64,000 bases of DNA from Devosia rhizoryzae (GCF_016698665.1 NZ_CP068046.1:2728001-2792000), one strand, 5' to 3'; positions 54,282-62,956 are shown, numbered from the stretch's first letter. The notes: a model not told the origin generated them from the sequence alone. Numbers and translations: made by a program.

Positions 54282-54385
54282 CCACCGTCTCACTAATCGA
54301 ATAGACCCTGCGTCGCTGGCCACGAGGCGAGTATCCCTTCTGGGACTGCGCCTCTGACACCGACGCGCAAGTGGAGAATCCACCC

Positions 54386-54598
54386 ATGTTGGAAAACAAT
54401 TTGAACAGGGCCGAAAGGCTCAAGCCCATCGTCATCGAAGTCGGCGGCGAGCCGCAGGGCGTCGTCGTGCCGGATGCCGAAGGCTATCGCTTCCTCGCCG
54501 TCAAGCTTCCTGCCTTCGCCATCGATGGGCAACGCTTTGCCAATGTCGAGCTTGCGCATGTGGCCGTCCGCGATGCGGTGCGGGCCTCCGAAGCCTGA
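54386..54598 (+). CDS. Small hypothetical protein (70 aa)
   Basis: The 70-residue protein starts at ATG 54386 (GGAG ten bases upstream). It contains a compact VIEVGGEPQGVVVPDAEGYRF core that looks like a small beta-structure and no cysteine, signal peptide or membrane helix. It is followed directly by a strong terminator, which supports its being a true gene. No function known. Confidence 0.6.
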   Translation: MLENNLNRAERLKPIVIEVGGEPQGVVVPDAEGYRFLAVKLPAFAIDGQRFANVELAHVAVRDAVRASEA

Positions 54599-54602
54599 AT
54601 AA

Positions 54603-54631
54603 GCCGGTGGGACGACCACCGGCAGCTTTTT
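54603..54631 (+). terminator. Strong intrinsic terminator
   Basis: GCCGGTGG (54603-54610) and CCACCGGC (54616-54623) form a perfect 8-bp stem with a GACGA loop, followed by AGCTTTTT. It ends the preceding small gene and touches the stop of the convergent small gene. Confidence 0.85.
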
Positions 54632-54827
54632 AGTCGTCGTTGGTGGAATTCAGCTCAGATGGGCGTTTGCCTTCCGCCAGAGGAGGGCTGGGGGCGATCA
54701 CATCTTCCACTGCTTGAGCCAGGGCATCGACATCGATGCGGCTCGCGCCGGCCTGGGCCTGGCGGTCGATCTCTGCGGTCAAAGCGGTGGCGATTGCGTC
54801 ATGGCGCTGGTCGCTTGGTGCATCCAT
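54630..54827 (-). CDS. Small hydrophilic hypothetical protein (65 aa)
   Basis: The 65-residue protein starts at ATG 54827 with GAGGGA upstream. It is mostly helical and polar (ALTAEIDRQAQAGASRIDVDALAQAVEDV) with a disordered C-terminal tail. It lies 77 bases downstream of phnN on the same strand and may be its last cotranscribed gene. No family recognised. Confidence 0.5.
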   Translation of the reverse strand: MDAPSDQRHDAIATALTAEIDRQAQAGASRIDVDALAQAVEDVIAPSPPLAEGKRPSELNSTNDD

Positions 54828-54904
54828 GGAACGAGTTCCCTCTTCGTTGATGCGCCTGGGACGGCGCCTGCCGAAAGGATGCAACGCGCCGATGCCTCTT
54901 CGGT

Positions 54905-55495
54905 TCACTCTTCCGCGATGCGGCGCAAGGTCATTACAAAGGCCGTGACGCCGATGCTAACAGAGCTGGAATTATCGATGACGATCGGCTCGATATCGGC
55001 AGGCAACGCTGCCCCTTCTCGCGCCAGCCGTGCAACAATCTGATCGTGGTTTTCCCGTCCGCGCTTGGCGAGGCGTGCTGCACGCAGGGAGATTTCAGCC
55101 GAAACCTGCATCACGCGACAAAGTGGATATTTGCCGATCGCCGTCGGGACAGCGTGACGCGAGATATTGGCAACGACTACCCGGCCCAGCGCCAGGTCGG
55201 TGTCCACCCCGATCGGCAGGGCATAGTCCAGCCCATGCGCCTGCCAGGATAGGGCAAAGCGCCCCGCTGCCGCCGCCTTAGCAAACTCGTCGGCTTCCAT
55301 GCTGACATGGTCTTCAAGGTCGATATCGGCCGGACGGGTGACTAGGCGGCGCACGAAGCTGAAGCGCTTGTCGCCATCGAGTGCCACCCGGGCGCCACTG
55401 ATCAGCGTGTCCTTGCCGACCCCGGAGGGGCCGACGACCAGAACCAGCGTTCCCGGCGGCCTGTCGCTCAACTGACCCGTTTTCCTTCCCGCCAT
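54905..55495 (-). CDS. phnN: Ribose 1,5-bisphosphate phosphokinase PhnN
   Basis: PhnN makes PRPP from ribose 1,5-bisphosphate, the last step of phosphonate use by the C-P lyase pathway. The 196-residue protein is a guanylate-kinase-like P-loop enzyme: VVGPSGVGKDTL at about 20-31, RRLVTRPADIDLEDH (about 49-63) and RLAKRGRE near 141. It overlaps the phnM 3' end by 28 bases in another frame, so translation is coupled. Confidence 0.9.
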   Translation of the reverse strand: MAGRKTGQLSDRPPGTLVLVVGPSGVGKDTLISGARVALDGDKRFSFVRRLVTRPADIDLEDHVSMEADEFAKAAAAGRFALSWQAHGLDYALPIGVDTDLALGRVVVANISRHAVPTAIGKYPLCRVMQVSAEISLRAARLAKRGRENHDQIVARLAREGAALPADIEPIVIDNSSSVSIGVTAFVMTLRRIAEE

Positions 55496-56598
55496 ACGCC
55501 ACGCACTACCGGCAGCGGCGCATCGGCTGCCACCCGCACCAGATCGGCCCGCTTCTCCACCGCGATCTCGCCGCGATCGTCGAGCCCGGCGGCACGCGCC
55601 GGATTGCTTGTCACGGTAGCGAGCGCGCGGGGAAGGTCAAGGCCTGCTACCCGGCTGGGCAGCAGGAACACGGCCTGCAACAGGGCAAACGGCACGTAAT
55701 CCGACGACAGTATATTAAGGAGACCTGCGGTCATCAGGTCTGTGGCCGAGACATTGCCGGAATGGGATCGGCCGCGCACGACATTGGGCGCACCCATCAG
55801 GATAGCCAATCCGGCGTCATGCGCTGCGGCGGCCGCCTCGAGCGTCGTCGGAAATTCGGCAATGGCGACACCGTCGTGCTCGGCTTGCTCCACATGCTCG
55901 ATGGTCGCATCATCATGGCTGGCAATCGCGATGCCCATTGCCCGTGCACGCTCCACCAGTGCCTGCCGGTTGGCGGCAGAATATTGAGCCTGCTCGGCCA
56001 GCCGCGCATCGACATAGGCATTCATGTCCGCCTCGGTCTTGCCCATCTTGGGGGCATAGAAGCGCAGGTAATCGGCCATCTTGCGGAACTGGCGCTGCCC
56101 CGGCGTGTGGTCCATGACCGAGGCCAGCCTGGTTGAGGAATGATCGGCCAAGGCATCAAAATGGGCGACCACGTCGTGGCTGGGCAATTCGCAGCGCAGG
56201 TGGATAAAGTGCTCCGAGCGCAGCCAGCCCGCTTCGCTGCCGGACCGCACCGCGTGGACCAGTTCCTGCGCATGGACCAGCATATCGGGCAGATCCACAT
56301 CGGAGCCGATTCGCACCGCGTCGAATACCGTGGTGATGCCCGAGCCTGCGATCTGCGCATCATGGGCATGGAGCGCGGCCAAGGGGTCCCAGAACACGCC
56401 CGGCCGCGGGCGATAGTGGTTTTCGAGATGATCGGTGTGCAGTTCGACAAGTCCGGGGATCAAGTAATCGCCACCGAAATCCTCGCCCTCGCGGCTTTGG
56501 CCCGCGTCGATAGAGGTGATGCGGCCATTTTCGACGCGGACGCTGCCGGTGATCACTTCATCCGCAAGGACGATCTTGGCATTGCGGAAGACACTCAT
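55468..56598 (-). CDS. phnM: Alpha-D-ribose 1-methylphosphonate 5-triphosphate diphosphatase PhnM
   Basis: PhnM cleaves pyrophosphate from the C-P lyase intermediate ribose 1-methylphosphonate 5-triphosphate. The 376-residue amidohydrolase has the metal site PGLVELHTDHLENH (about 48-61), the lysine/histidine region ASHDDATIEHVEQA and the late ILSSDYVPFALL block. The length is right. It starts 4 bases before the DUF1045 stop (ATGA) and continues into phnN. Confidence 0.92.
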   Translation of the reverse strand: MSVFRNAKIVLADEVITGSVRVENGRITSIDAGQSREGEDFGGDYLIPGLVELHTDHLENHYRPRPGVFWDPLAALHAHDAQIAGSGITTVFDAVRIGSDVDLPDMLVHAQELVHAVRSGSEAGWLRSEHFIHLRCELPSHDVVAHFDALADHSSTRLASVMDHTPGQRQFRKMADYLRFYAPKMGKTEADMNAYVDARLAEQAQYSAANRQALVERARAMGIAIASHDDATIEHVEQAEHDGVAIAEFPTTLEAAAAAHDAGLAILMGAPNVVRGRSHSGNVSATDLMTAGLLNILSSDYVPFALLQAVFLLPSRVAGLDLPRALATVTSNPARAAGLDDRGEIAVEKRADLVRVAADAPLPVVRGVWREGKRVS

Positions 56599-57287
56599 TG
56601 GCCAAGCCTGTACTCGCCGAGCCGCACGAAAAGATTGCCGCTTTCCCCTTCCGAAAACAGCACGAGACGATCAAGCGTCACGGGCTCTTCGAGGGCCGGA
56701 CCAAACCAGGTTTGCGCCGCGCTCTTGAGGTCCTCCCGATCATCCTCGCCCAGCCGGTCCGTCAGCGTCATATGGAAGCGGAATTCGTCAAAAACGTATG
56801 GGTAGCCATAGGCCTCCAGCAGCTCTTCCTGCCGCGGCGTCAATCCCTTGGCCAGCCGCGCCGCAAAGTCGCGCGGGCTTAAAGGCGCGCGCAAAGGCTC
56901 GAAGCTTTCCACCACATGAGCGGCAAAGTCCTGCAGCGCCGGATTGTTCTCTTCGGTCGGAACCAGGGCCAGGAAGCCATCGAGGTCGGCCAGGCGCAGG
57001 TGTCCAAGCTCGACCGGCTGCGCATTCTTGGCAAACTCGGTCAAAGCCCCTTGCAGATCTTCAAGTGTGGCCCCCGCGGCGAGCGCCATAGGCGGCTTGA
57101 TCGTGGCGTGAAAACCATAGCGGCTGGCTGACTGCGTCAGGTTCAGGAGCCGGGTGCGTTCGATGCCGGCAACGGTGCCCTCGAACAACTCGCCGGTCGC
57201 CGGATCGCGGCCAAGCCAGACGGAGGAGCGGTCCCAAAGCGGGTCGGACATAGACGGGGCGTAATAGATAGCGAATCTTTGCGGCAT
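56595..57287 (-). CDS. DUF1045 phosphonate-associated 2H phosphoesterase-like protein
   Basis: The 230-residue protein is the DUF1045 family that travels with phn genes. It has two HxT motifs of the 2H phosphoesterase fold (GFHATIKPPM near 65 and FRFHMTLTDR near 170), so it may hydrolyse a cyclic phosphate of the ribosyl intermediate, the role PhnP has elsewhere. That role is inference. It starts at ATG 57287 and heads a three-gene operon with phnM and phnN. Confidence 0.85.
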   Translation of the reverse strand: MPQRFAIYYAPSMSDPLWDRSSVWLGRDPATGELFEGTVAGIERTRLLNLTQSASRYGFHATIKPPMALAAGATLEDLQGALTEFAKNAQPVELGHLRLADLDGFLALVPTEENNPALQDFAAHVVESFEPLRAPLSPRDFAARLAKGLTPRQEELLEAYGYPYVFDEFRFHMTLTDRLGEDDREDLKSAAQTWFGPALEEPVTLDRLVLFSEGESGNLFVRLGEYRLGQ

Positions 57288-57410
57288 GGGACCTCTCGAG
57301 GGTTGGCTAGAGAAGCCATGTGTCCACCGTTTGACAAGTCGCTTATGCTGGACAAGTTGCAGCTCTCTGCCCACAACTATCCGCAATCCAGACTCCCAGA
57401 ACTGAACCGC

Positions 57411-58664
57411 ATGGACAGAACCCTGCTCGAAGCCTTGTTCCGCCATGCCGTCGCCGCAGCGCAGCCTTCACTTGCGGTCGCCCGGCACCTGCCCCCGCCA
57501 CCGCGGGGGCGCACTGTCGTGGTCGGCGCGGGCAAGGCCTCGGCCCAGATGGCACGGGCGTTCGAGCTGGCCTGGCCCGGTGAGCTCAGTGGTCTTGTTG
57601 TCACCAGCTATGGCCATGCCGAACACTGCGACAGGATCGAGATCATCGAAGCCGCGCATCCCGTGCCGGACGCGGCAGGCCTCGATGCCGCTCAGCGGCT
57701 CAAGGCCTTGGTCGGCGGCCTGACCGAGGACGATCTCGTCGTCGCGTTGATATCAGGAGGCGGCTCATCGCTGCTGCCGTCGCCCGCCGAAGGGCTGACG
57801 CTGGCGGACGAGCAGGCCATCAATCGAGCCCTCCTCGCATCCGGCGCGCCGATCGGGGTCATGAATCTCATCCGCAACCAGTTCTCCACCATCAAAGGCG
57901 GTCGCCTGGCCGCCCTTGCCGCCCCCGCGCGGGTCGCGACGCTTGTCGTCTCCGATGTGCCGGGAGACGATCCGGCCCTGGTCGCATCCGGGCCGACCAT
58001 CCCGATCAGGGGTGACCGCGCCGAAGCCCGGCGCCTAGCCGAACTTTACCGCCTCGACTTGCCCCAAGCCGCCCGCACCCTGCTGGCAGGTGATCAAAAT
58101 CTGCCGCCCGGGCCCGCCGATCCGCTGTTTGCGCTTAACAGCGTTGAAGCCATTGCCTCGGCGGCCCTGTCGCTCGACGCGGCTGCCGATTTCGCGCGCC
58201 AGCACGGCGTTGAGGCTGCCATTCTCTCCGACGCCATCGAGGGCGAAGCCCGCGACGTTGCCCAGGTGCACGCCGCCATCGCTCGCGAAGTTCTCTTGCG
58301 CAATCGGCCGTTCAAAAAGCCCGTCGTCCTGTTTTCGGGCGGTGAAACCACGGTCACGCTGCGTGGCAAAGGCCGCGGCGGCCGCAATGGGGAGTTCCTG
58401 CTGGCGCTCGCGCTCGCCATCGACGGCACTCAAGGCATTTCCGCTCTTGCTGCGGATACCGACGGTATCGATGGCTCGGAGAACAATGCCGGCGCCCTTT
58501 GCGACGGCAGTTCTGCGCGGCGCATGCGTGAAGCAGGCATCGACCCCAGGGCAGCGCTTGCGAACAACGATGCCTATACAGCCTTCGCTGCCATCGGCGA
58601 CCTGATCGAGACCGGACCGACCGGGACCAATGTCAACGACTTCCGCGCCATTCTCATCCGCTAG
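57411..58664 (+). CDS. Glycerate 2-kinase (DUF4147/MOFRL)
   Basis: The 417-residue protein has the DUF4147 domain (about 5-240; VVGAGKASAQMARAFE and ISGGGSSLLPSPAEGLTL, a glycine-rich phosphate loop) and the MOFRL domain (about 290-410; LFSGGETTVTLRGKGRGGRNGEFLLALA, ADTDGIDGSENNAGA). It phosphorylates D-glycerate at O2, feeding the hydroxypyruvate/serine route. It was formerly called hydroxypyruvate reductase TtuD. ATG 57411 has no clear ribosome-binding site; ATG 57345 is an alternative. It is divergent from the phosphonate operon. Confidence 0.85.
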   Translation: MDRTLLEALFRHAVAAAQPSLAVARHLPPPPRGRTVVVGAGKASAQMARAFELAWPGELSGLVVTSYGHAEHCDRIEIIEAAHPVPDAAGLDAAQRLKALVGGLTEDDLVVALISGGGSSLLPSPAEGLTLADEQAINRALLASGAPIGVMNLIRNQFSTIKGGRLAALAAPARVATLVVSDVPGDDPALVASGPTIPIRGDRAEARRLAELYRLDLPQAARTLLAGDQNLPPGPADPLFALNSVEAIASAALSLDAAADFARQHGVEAAILSDAIEGEARDVAQVHAAIAREVLLRNRPFKKPVVLFSGGETTVTLRGKGRGGRNGEFLLALALAIDGTQGISALAADTDGIDGSENNAGALCDGSSARRMREAGIDPRAALANNDAYTAFAAIGDLIETGPTGTNVNDFRAILIR

Positions 58665-58704
58665 ACTTCATGCCATGCTGCCGCAACCCTGACGGAGGAA
58701 TGGC

Positions 58705-59064
58705 ATGGCAAAGGCGATCGGCATTGGCGGCGTGTTCTTCCGCTCAAAGGATAACAGCCTGTTAGCAAACTGGTATTCTACGCACCTTGGCGTCGAAGAA
58801 TTTTGGACACAACAGGCTGGTTTCACGGTCTTTTCGCCATTCAAGGAGACGTCCGACTACTTTCCGGCCGAAAAGCAGTGGATGATCGATTTCAGGGTCG
58901 ATGACCTCGATGGCTTGTTGGATCAACTGCGGAGCGCCGGCATCGAGATCGAGACACGGGCAGAGTGGGACACGCCGGAATCCGGGCGTTTCGCCCGTAT
59001 CCACGACCCCGAAGGCAACCCGATCGAGCTCTGGGAACCGCCGCCGCCTGCTCCCACTGCCTAA
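58705..59064 (+). CDS. VOC/glyoxalase-fold protein
   Basis: The 119-residue protein is a VOC-fold: IGIGGVFFRSKDNSLLANWY start, VDDLDGLLDQLRSAGIEI and the late HDPEGNPIELWEP motif that gives a metal-ligand glutamate (E in IELWE). It may be a glyoxalase-like isomerase or bleomycin-resistance relative; substrate unknown. GGAGGAATGGC precedes the ATG. It lies 40 bases after the glycerate kinase stop, perhaps in one operon with it. Confidence 0.8.
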   Translation: MAKAIGIGGVFFRSKDNSLLANWYSTHLGVEEFWTQQAGFTVFSPFKETSDYFPAEKQWMIDFRVDDLDGLLDQLRSAGIEIETRAEWDTPESGRFARIHDPEGNPIELWEPPPPAPTA

Positions 59065-59134
59065 AATCATACTTTTCCCTTGGCAGCGGGGGCTCCGGTC
59101 TGCTCTATACCCGGCGCATTCAGGGAGTTCGGGA

Positions 59135-60073
59135 ATGGCCAAGCGCAAAATCGCTGTGATCGGTGTGGGCAAGATCGCGCAGGACCAGCATCTGCCGGTG
59201 ATTGATGCCTCGGACGATTTCGAGCTGGCCGCGACGGTCTCCAGCCGTGGCGTCGGGCATAACGACGTGCCGGTTTTCCGAACCGCCGCCGAGCTTTACG
59301 CCGAGATGCCGGAGGTGGGCCTTGTTTCCATCTGCACCCCGCCCGGCGTTCGCCACACCCTCGTTCGCGAGGCTCTGGACGCAGGCAAGGACGTGATGAT
59401 GGAAAAGCCCCCTACCACCACGATCTCCGAGCTCGACGACATTGTCGCCCATGCCGCGCGGCTCGACCGCGTGCTGTTCCAGACCTGGCACAGCCAGTAC
59501 AATGCGGCTGTCGACCGAACGCAGAAGATCGTGGCAGATCAGAACGTCAAGTCCGTCCGGATCGACTGGCGCGAAAGCGTGCGCAAATGGCATCCTGGGC
59601 AGGACTGGGTCTGGGAGCCCGGCGGTTTCGGCGTCTGCGACCCTGGTATCAATGCCTTTTCGATCTTCACCAAGATCATGCCCTTCCCGGTTTTCGTCGA
59701 AAGCGCCAAGCTGACATTCCCGGCCAACCGGCAGACCCCGGTCGACGTGGAGGCTCGCTTCAAATCCGGCCAGCCGCACCAGCCTGACCTATCTGCGGGC
59801 TTCAACTGGCTCGAAGAAAACGGAGAAGTCTGGACCATCACCATGGTGACCGGCACCGGCGACGAGCTCAAGCTCGAACGCGGCGGCCGGACCCTGCGCA
59901 TCAATGGCGAGGTTGTCCTAGAACATGGCGACCGCGAATATGCCGGCATCTATGACCGCTTCGCCGACCTCCTCGACACGCGCCAGAGCGATGTCGATGC
60001 CGCCCCGCTGCGGCTGATGAGCGATGTGTTCTTCCTGGGCGCCCGCGAGAACGGACCTGATTTCCACTGGTAG
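59135..60073 (+). CDS. Gfo/Idh/MocA enzyme, probable D-galactose 1-dehydrogenase
   Basis: The 312-residue protein has AVIGVGKIAQDQHLPVI in the NAD(P) fold, EKPPTTTISELDDI near 92-105 and GVCDPGINAFSIFTKIMPF. The overall pattern, including the KIAQDQHLPVI start and the HSQYNAAVD block, resembles bacterial D-galactose 1-dehydrogenases, first enzyme of the De Ley-Doudoroff route. No dgoK/dgoA genes are adjacent. AGGGAG lies before ATG 59135. One base separates its stop from the convergent DUF1365 gene. Confidence 0.75.
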   Translation: MAKRKIAVIGVGKIAQDQHLPVIDASDDFELAATVSSRGVGHNDVPVFRTAAELYAEMPEVGLVSICTPPGVRHTLVREALDAGKDVMMEKPPTTTISELDDIVAHAARLDRVLFQTWHSQYNAAVDRTQKIVADQNVKSVRIDWRESVRKWHPGQDWVWEPGGFGVCDPGINAFSIFTKIMPFPVFVESAKLTFPANRQTPVDVEARFKSGQPHQPDLSAGFNWLEENGEVWTITMVTGTGDELKLERGGRTLRINGEVVLEHGDREYAGIYDRFADLLDTRQSDVDAAPLRLMSDVFFLGARENGPDFHW

Positions 60074-60074
60074 A

Positions 60075-60800
60075 TCAGGCTCTTCTCGCCCGATCGGTGT
60101 AGCGGCGGATCTTGATGCCCTTGAGCAGCAGCCGCACCGCTTCCCAGTGAATGGCGGTGGTGACTTTGAGCGTCATCAGCGGGTGCGTAAAGAAGAGCTT
60201 GATAAGGGTCCGGTCGGTGAAGGGCTGGGCCTTGCCTGAAAAGGCCGCATAAAGCAGCGGCTCCCCGTCCTGTGTCTCGTTGATTGCCACCAGAATGCGC
60301 TCGCCCGGTTGGCTCAGGCGGAACTCATAGCGGCAATCGGGGCCGATAAAGGGCGAGACATAAAAGCTCTTCTCCGCAGCCTGTTCCCCCTCGGCGGGCA
60401 GCACATAGGTATGACGCTCGCCGAAGGTATTGTGGACCTCATAGATCGTTGCGAGCGGCCTTCCCGCCGCATCGTCGCAGAACCAGACGGTCAGCGGATT
60501 GAAGACGTAGCCCAGGATGCGCGGGTAGCAGAGCAGCCGGATGCGGCCGGGCCCCGGCAGGCCGTGATCGCGCAACTGCCGGGCGACCCATTGGCGAGGA
60601 TCACCGCCATCAGCCTGGTCCCGATCGACAATGGAGAACAGCGCCGGACGGTTGTAACCGAAGAGGCGCAAGCCGTTCAAACGCGGCAGGTCAGCCAGAT
60701 CGATCAGGACCGAGAAAACCCGGTAGCGCAGGTGATGCTTTTTGGGCCGATGCCGCTGGTGCACGACATGGCCGACATAAATGGCAGAGCCCCCGCTCAT
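60075..60800 (-). CDS. DUF1365 family protein
   Basis: The 241-residue protein is a DUF1365 member: IYVGHVVHQRHRPKKHHLRYRVF at the start, GYVFNPLTVWFC near 95-106, and YEVHNTFGERHTYVL. The enzyme activity is unknown; the gene often lies with a COG2907 flavoprotein and a cyclopropane-fatty-acid synthase-like gene, which points to lipid modification in membrane stress. It overlaps the flavoprotein gene by 4 bases (ATGA); no cfa gene follows in this window. Confidence 0.85.
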   Translation of the reverse strand: MSGGSAIYVGHVVHQRHRPKKHHLRYRVFSVLIDLADLPRLNGLRLFGYNRPALFSIVDRDQADGGDPRQWVARQLRDHGLPGPGRIRLLCYPRILGYVFNPLTVWFCDDAAGRPLATIYEVHNTFGERHTYVLPAEGEQAAEKSFYVSPFIGPDCRYEFRLSQPGERILVAINETQDGEPLLYAAFSGKAQPFTDRTLIKLFFTHPLMTLKVTTAIHWEAVRLLLKGIKIRRYTDRARRA

Positions 60801-62143
60801 GCTGCCTGCGCAGCCGGCGGCGCGAGGGTGATGCGGCTCGACGGATTGGCAAGGCTCCAGGGCCGCGGCAGCGATCCCATGGCTTCGGCGGCAGCAAGGC
60901 CCGACTGCAAACCATCCTCATGGAAGCCGCGGCCGAAATGGGCGCCGGCAAACCAGGTGCGGTTCTGGCCCTGGATGCGCCAGAGGTCCTGCTGCGCGGC
61001 AATCGCCGTCGCGTCAAAGAGGGGGTGCGTGTACTCGAATCGCGCCAGTTCCTGCTCCGGATCCCGTGGCGGGTTCAGCGTGACGAAAAGATTTCGTCCC
61101 GAAAGCCCATGCAAATGGTTCATCCAGTAGCTCACGCAAAGGGGGTGGGTGCCTCGCTCATGATCGACAGCGATATAATTCCAGCTGCTCCAGACGCGGC
61201 GGCGCCGCGGCATGAACCCGGCGTCGGCATGGAGCACCGCCGTGTTGCGCGTGTAAGCAAAGGCGCCGAGCAGCTCCCGTTCGTCCTTGCTGGGTTGGTC
61301 GAGCATGCGGAGCGCCTGGTCGGCATGAGTGGCAATCAAGACCTGGTCGAAACGGCCGGCGCCGCCTTTGGCATCGACCAGCGTAACGCCATGTGTGTCG
61401 CGCTGGACGCTGACAACCGGCGTCGATAATCGCACTGTTCCGGCGAAACGCGACAGCAGCGCGCTGACATAGGCGCGACTGCCGCCTTTGACCGTGCGCC
61501 ATTGTGGACGATCCCAAAGCTGCAACAGGTTGTGGCTTTGAAAAAACCGGACAAAGGCGAGAAGCGGATAGGCTCGGATATCCCTGGCCGTCGAGGACCA
61601 GATCGCCGCAGCAAGCGGCAGCAGATGGTCGTCGACAAAGGACTGCGAATAGCGCTGGGTGACGAGGTATTCGTCAAGCGTCAGCTGCTGCAGATCGGGA
61701 CGGTCGAGGACTTCTGGCGCTTCCTTGTAGAAGCGCAGCACGTCCCGCAGCAGAGCCCAGAATCGCGGACGAAAGGCGTTGCGCTTCTGCGCCAGCAAGC
61801 CGCCAAGTCCCTCCCCGGAATATTCGAAGCCGCCTTGATCGAGCGAAGCGGAAAACGACATCCGCGACTTGCGGCTCTCTACCCCGAAATGGGCCATCAT
61901 GGCCGTAAAGTTGGGGTAGTTCTGTTCGTTATAAACGATGAAGCCGGTATCGACCGGCCCGGTACCCGGGACATCAACGGTATTGGCGTGGCCGCCGACG
62001 CGGTCATCGGCTTCATAGAGAACGACATCGTTCGTCTGAGCCAGGAGCCATGCTGCCGAAAGGCCGGAAATACCGCTGCCGACCACTGCAATGCGCTGGC
62101 GCACAGGCTCCGAACTCGAGAAGCTGCCGGCTCCATGAAACAT
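60797..62143 (-). CDS. COG2907 FAD/NAD-binding oxidoreductase
   Basis: The 448-residue protein has a FAD-binding Rossmann motif RIAVVGSGISGLSAAWLL near the start, an E that binds FAD ribose (LYEADDRVGGHANTV), and the amine-oxidase/desaturase-type fold. It is probably a lipid-modifying flavoenzyme that works with DUF1365. The start is set by a sigma-type promoter at 62196-62167: transcription should begin near 62160, so ATG 62203 is too far upstream and ATG 62155 or 62143 is used. GGA lies seven bases before 62143. Confidence 0.82.
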   Translation of the reverse strand: MFHGAGSFSSSEPVRQRIAVVGSGISGLSAAWLLAQTNDVVLYEADDRVGGHANTVDVPGTGPVDTGFIVYNEQNYPNFTAMMAHFGVESRKSRMSFSASLDQGGFEYSGEGLGGLLAQKRNAFRPRFWALLRDVLRFYKEAPEVLDRPDLQQLTLDEYLVTQRYSQSFVDDHLLPLAAAIWSSTARDIRAYPLLAFVRFFQSHNLLQLWDRPQWRTVKGGSRAYVSALLSRFAGTVRLSTPVVSVQRDTHGVTLVDAKGGAGRFDQVLIATHADQALRMLDQPSKDERELLGAFAYTRNTAVLHADAGFMPRRRRVWSSWNYIAVDHERGTHPLCVSYWMNHLHGLSGRNLFVTLNPPRDPEQELARFEYTHPLFDATAIAAQQDLWRIQGQNRTWFAGAHFGRGFHEDGLQSGLAAAEAMGSLPRPWSLANPSSRITLAPPAAQAA

Positions 62144-62166
62144 GGTTTGATCCATCTGCTTTGGCT

Positions 62167-62196
62167 CACATACGACTGCGCCGCTAACATGGATCA
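62167..62196 (-). promoter_or_regulatory. ECF sigma (RpoE/ChrR type) promoter for the COG2907-DUF1365 operon
   Basis: On the minus strand TGATCC (62196-62191) is followed by exactly 18 bases and TATGTG (62172-62167). The R. sphaeroides RpoE consensus is TGATCC-N18-TAAGA. The -35 element is a perfect match and the spacing exact; the -10 begins with TA as required. Confidence 0.65.
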
Positions 62197-62249
62197 AGCG
62201 CAAGCATGAAACGCTTTCTCCTGAGGCGCGATGTTATTCGCTTCCCTGT

Positions 62250-62279
62250 TGATCTACCGCAAAGCAGCCTCCGTAGTCT
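62250..62279 (+). promoter_or_regulatory. Candidate ECF sigma autoregulatory promoter
   Basis: TGATCT (62250-62255), 18 bases, then TAGTCT (62274-62279). One change from TGATCC and a TA-initial -10 suggest the sigma factor drives its own gene; start of transcription would be near 62286. This fits GTG 62384 as start and makes ATG 62231 unlikely. Confidence 0.45.
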
Positions 62280-62383
62280 CTGCCATGACCCTGGCAATTT
62301 ACCCTGTCGACAGACCATGCGAAGATGCGGCACGAACACCGCGCCGCCGCCTAGCCGTGCCTGCGCCGACCAGGGGCAAGCCC

Positions 62384-62956
62384 GTGACCACAGAGCACAG
62401 TTCCGCTTCGCCGGGTGACGACCTGGGCGCCCGGATTGTGGCCATCGCCGCCTCCTCCGACATGGACGCGTTTGAAGCGCTGTTCCGCGACTTTTCGCCC
62501 CGGGTGCGCGCTTACCTTTTGAAGATGACTCGCGATGCGCAGGTGTCCGAAGACTTGATGCAGGAGACGATGCTGGCGATATGGCGCAAGGCCGGGCAGT
62601 ACGATCCCGCGCGCGGTCCGGCTTCGGCCTGGATCTATACGATAGCCCGCAATATCTGGATCGACGCCTGGCGGCGGCAGCGCCGGCCAGCCTTGGACCC
62701 CGACGATCCGGCGCTTAGCGCCGAGCCGGAACCCGATGCGCCGCGGCAGATCGAGACGCGGCAAAGCCAGGAAGCAGTGCGCCGCGCCATGGAACGCCTG
62801 CCCGCTGAACAGGTCGACATCATCCGCCTCTCGTTTTTCGAGGAAGCTTCACACAGCACGATCGCGGCCCGGCTGGGTCTGCCGATCGGCACGGTCAAGT
62901 CGCGTATCAGGCTCGCCTTCGGACGGCTGCGGGCTGCACTGGACGAGCAACAATGA
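62384..62956 (+). CDS. rpoE: ECF sigma factor, RpoE/ChrR-partner type
   Basis: The 190-residue ECF sigma has region 2 (about 25-95; AFEALFRDFSPRVRAYLLK and DLMQETMLAIWRKAGQYD) and region 4 (about 130-185; EQVDIIRLSFFEEASHSTIAARLG helix-turn-helix). It belongs to the class controlled by the zinc anti-sigma ChrR, used in singlet-oxygen and peroxide responses in Rhodobacter and Caulobacter. GTG 62384 is chosen because AGGGG lies eight bases upstream; ATGs at 62231 and 62285 have no good site. It overlaps chrR by 4 bases (ATGA). Confidence 0.88.
   Translation: MTTEHSSASPGDDLGARIVAIAASSDMDAFEALFRDFSPRVRAYLLKMTRDAQVSEDLMQETMLAIWRKAGQYDPARGPASAWIYTIARNIWIDAWRRQRRPALDPDDPALSAEPEPDAPRQIETRQSQEAVRRAMERLPAEQVDIIRLSFFEEASHSTIAARLGLPIGTVKSRIRLAFGRLRAALDEQQ

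Larger units (their letters stand above)
53890..54385. other. Gene-poor region between lacI-type and small genes
   Basis: About 500 bases with no gene that looks like a normal protein. It should contain the promoter of the leftward LacI gene, a candidate 35-codon reading frame at 54163-54270, and a CRP-like site at 54266-54281. A weak TGAC-N7-GTCA inverted repeat lies near 53988-54002 and might be a site for the regulator itself. Confidence 0.45.

Noticed and set aside
54000..54383. A 127-codon minus-strand frame in the gene-poor region
   Set aside because: Arg-rich translation without domain or ribosome-binding site; it overlaps the better-supported small frame and the CRP-like site.
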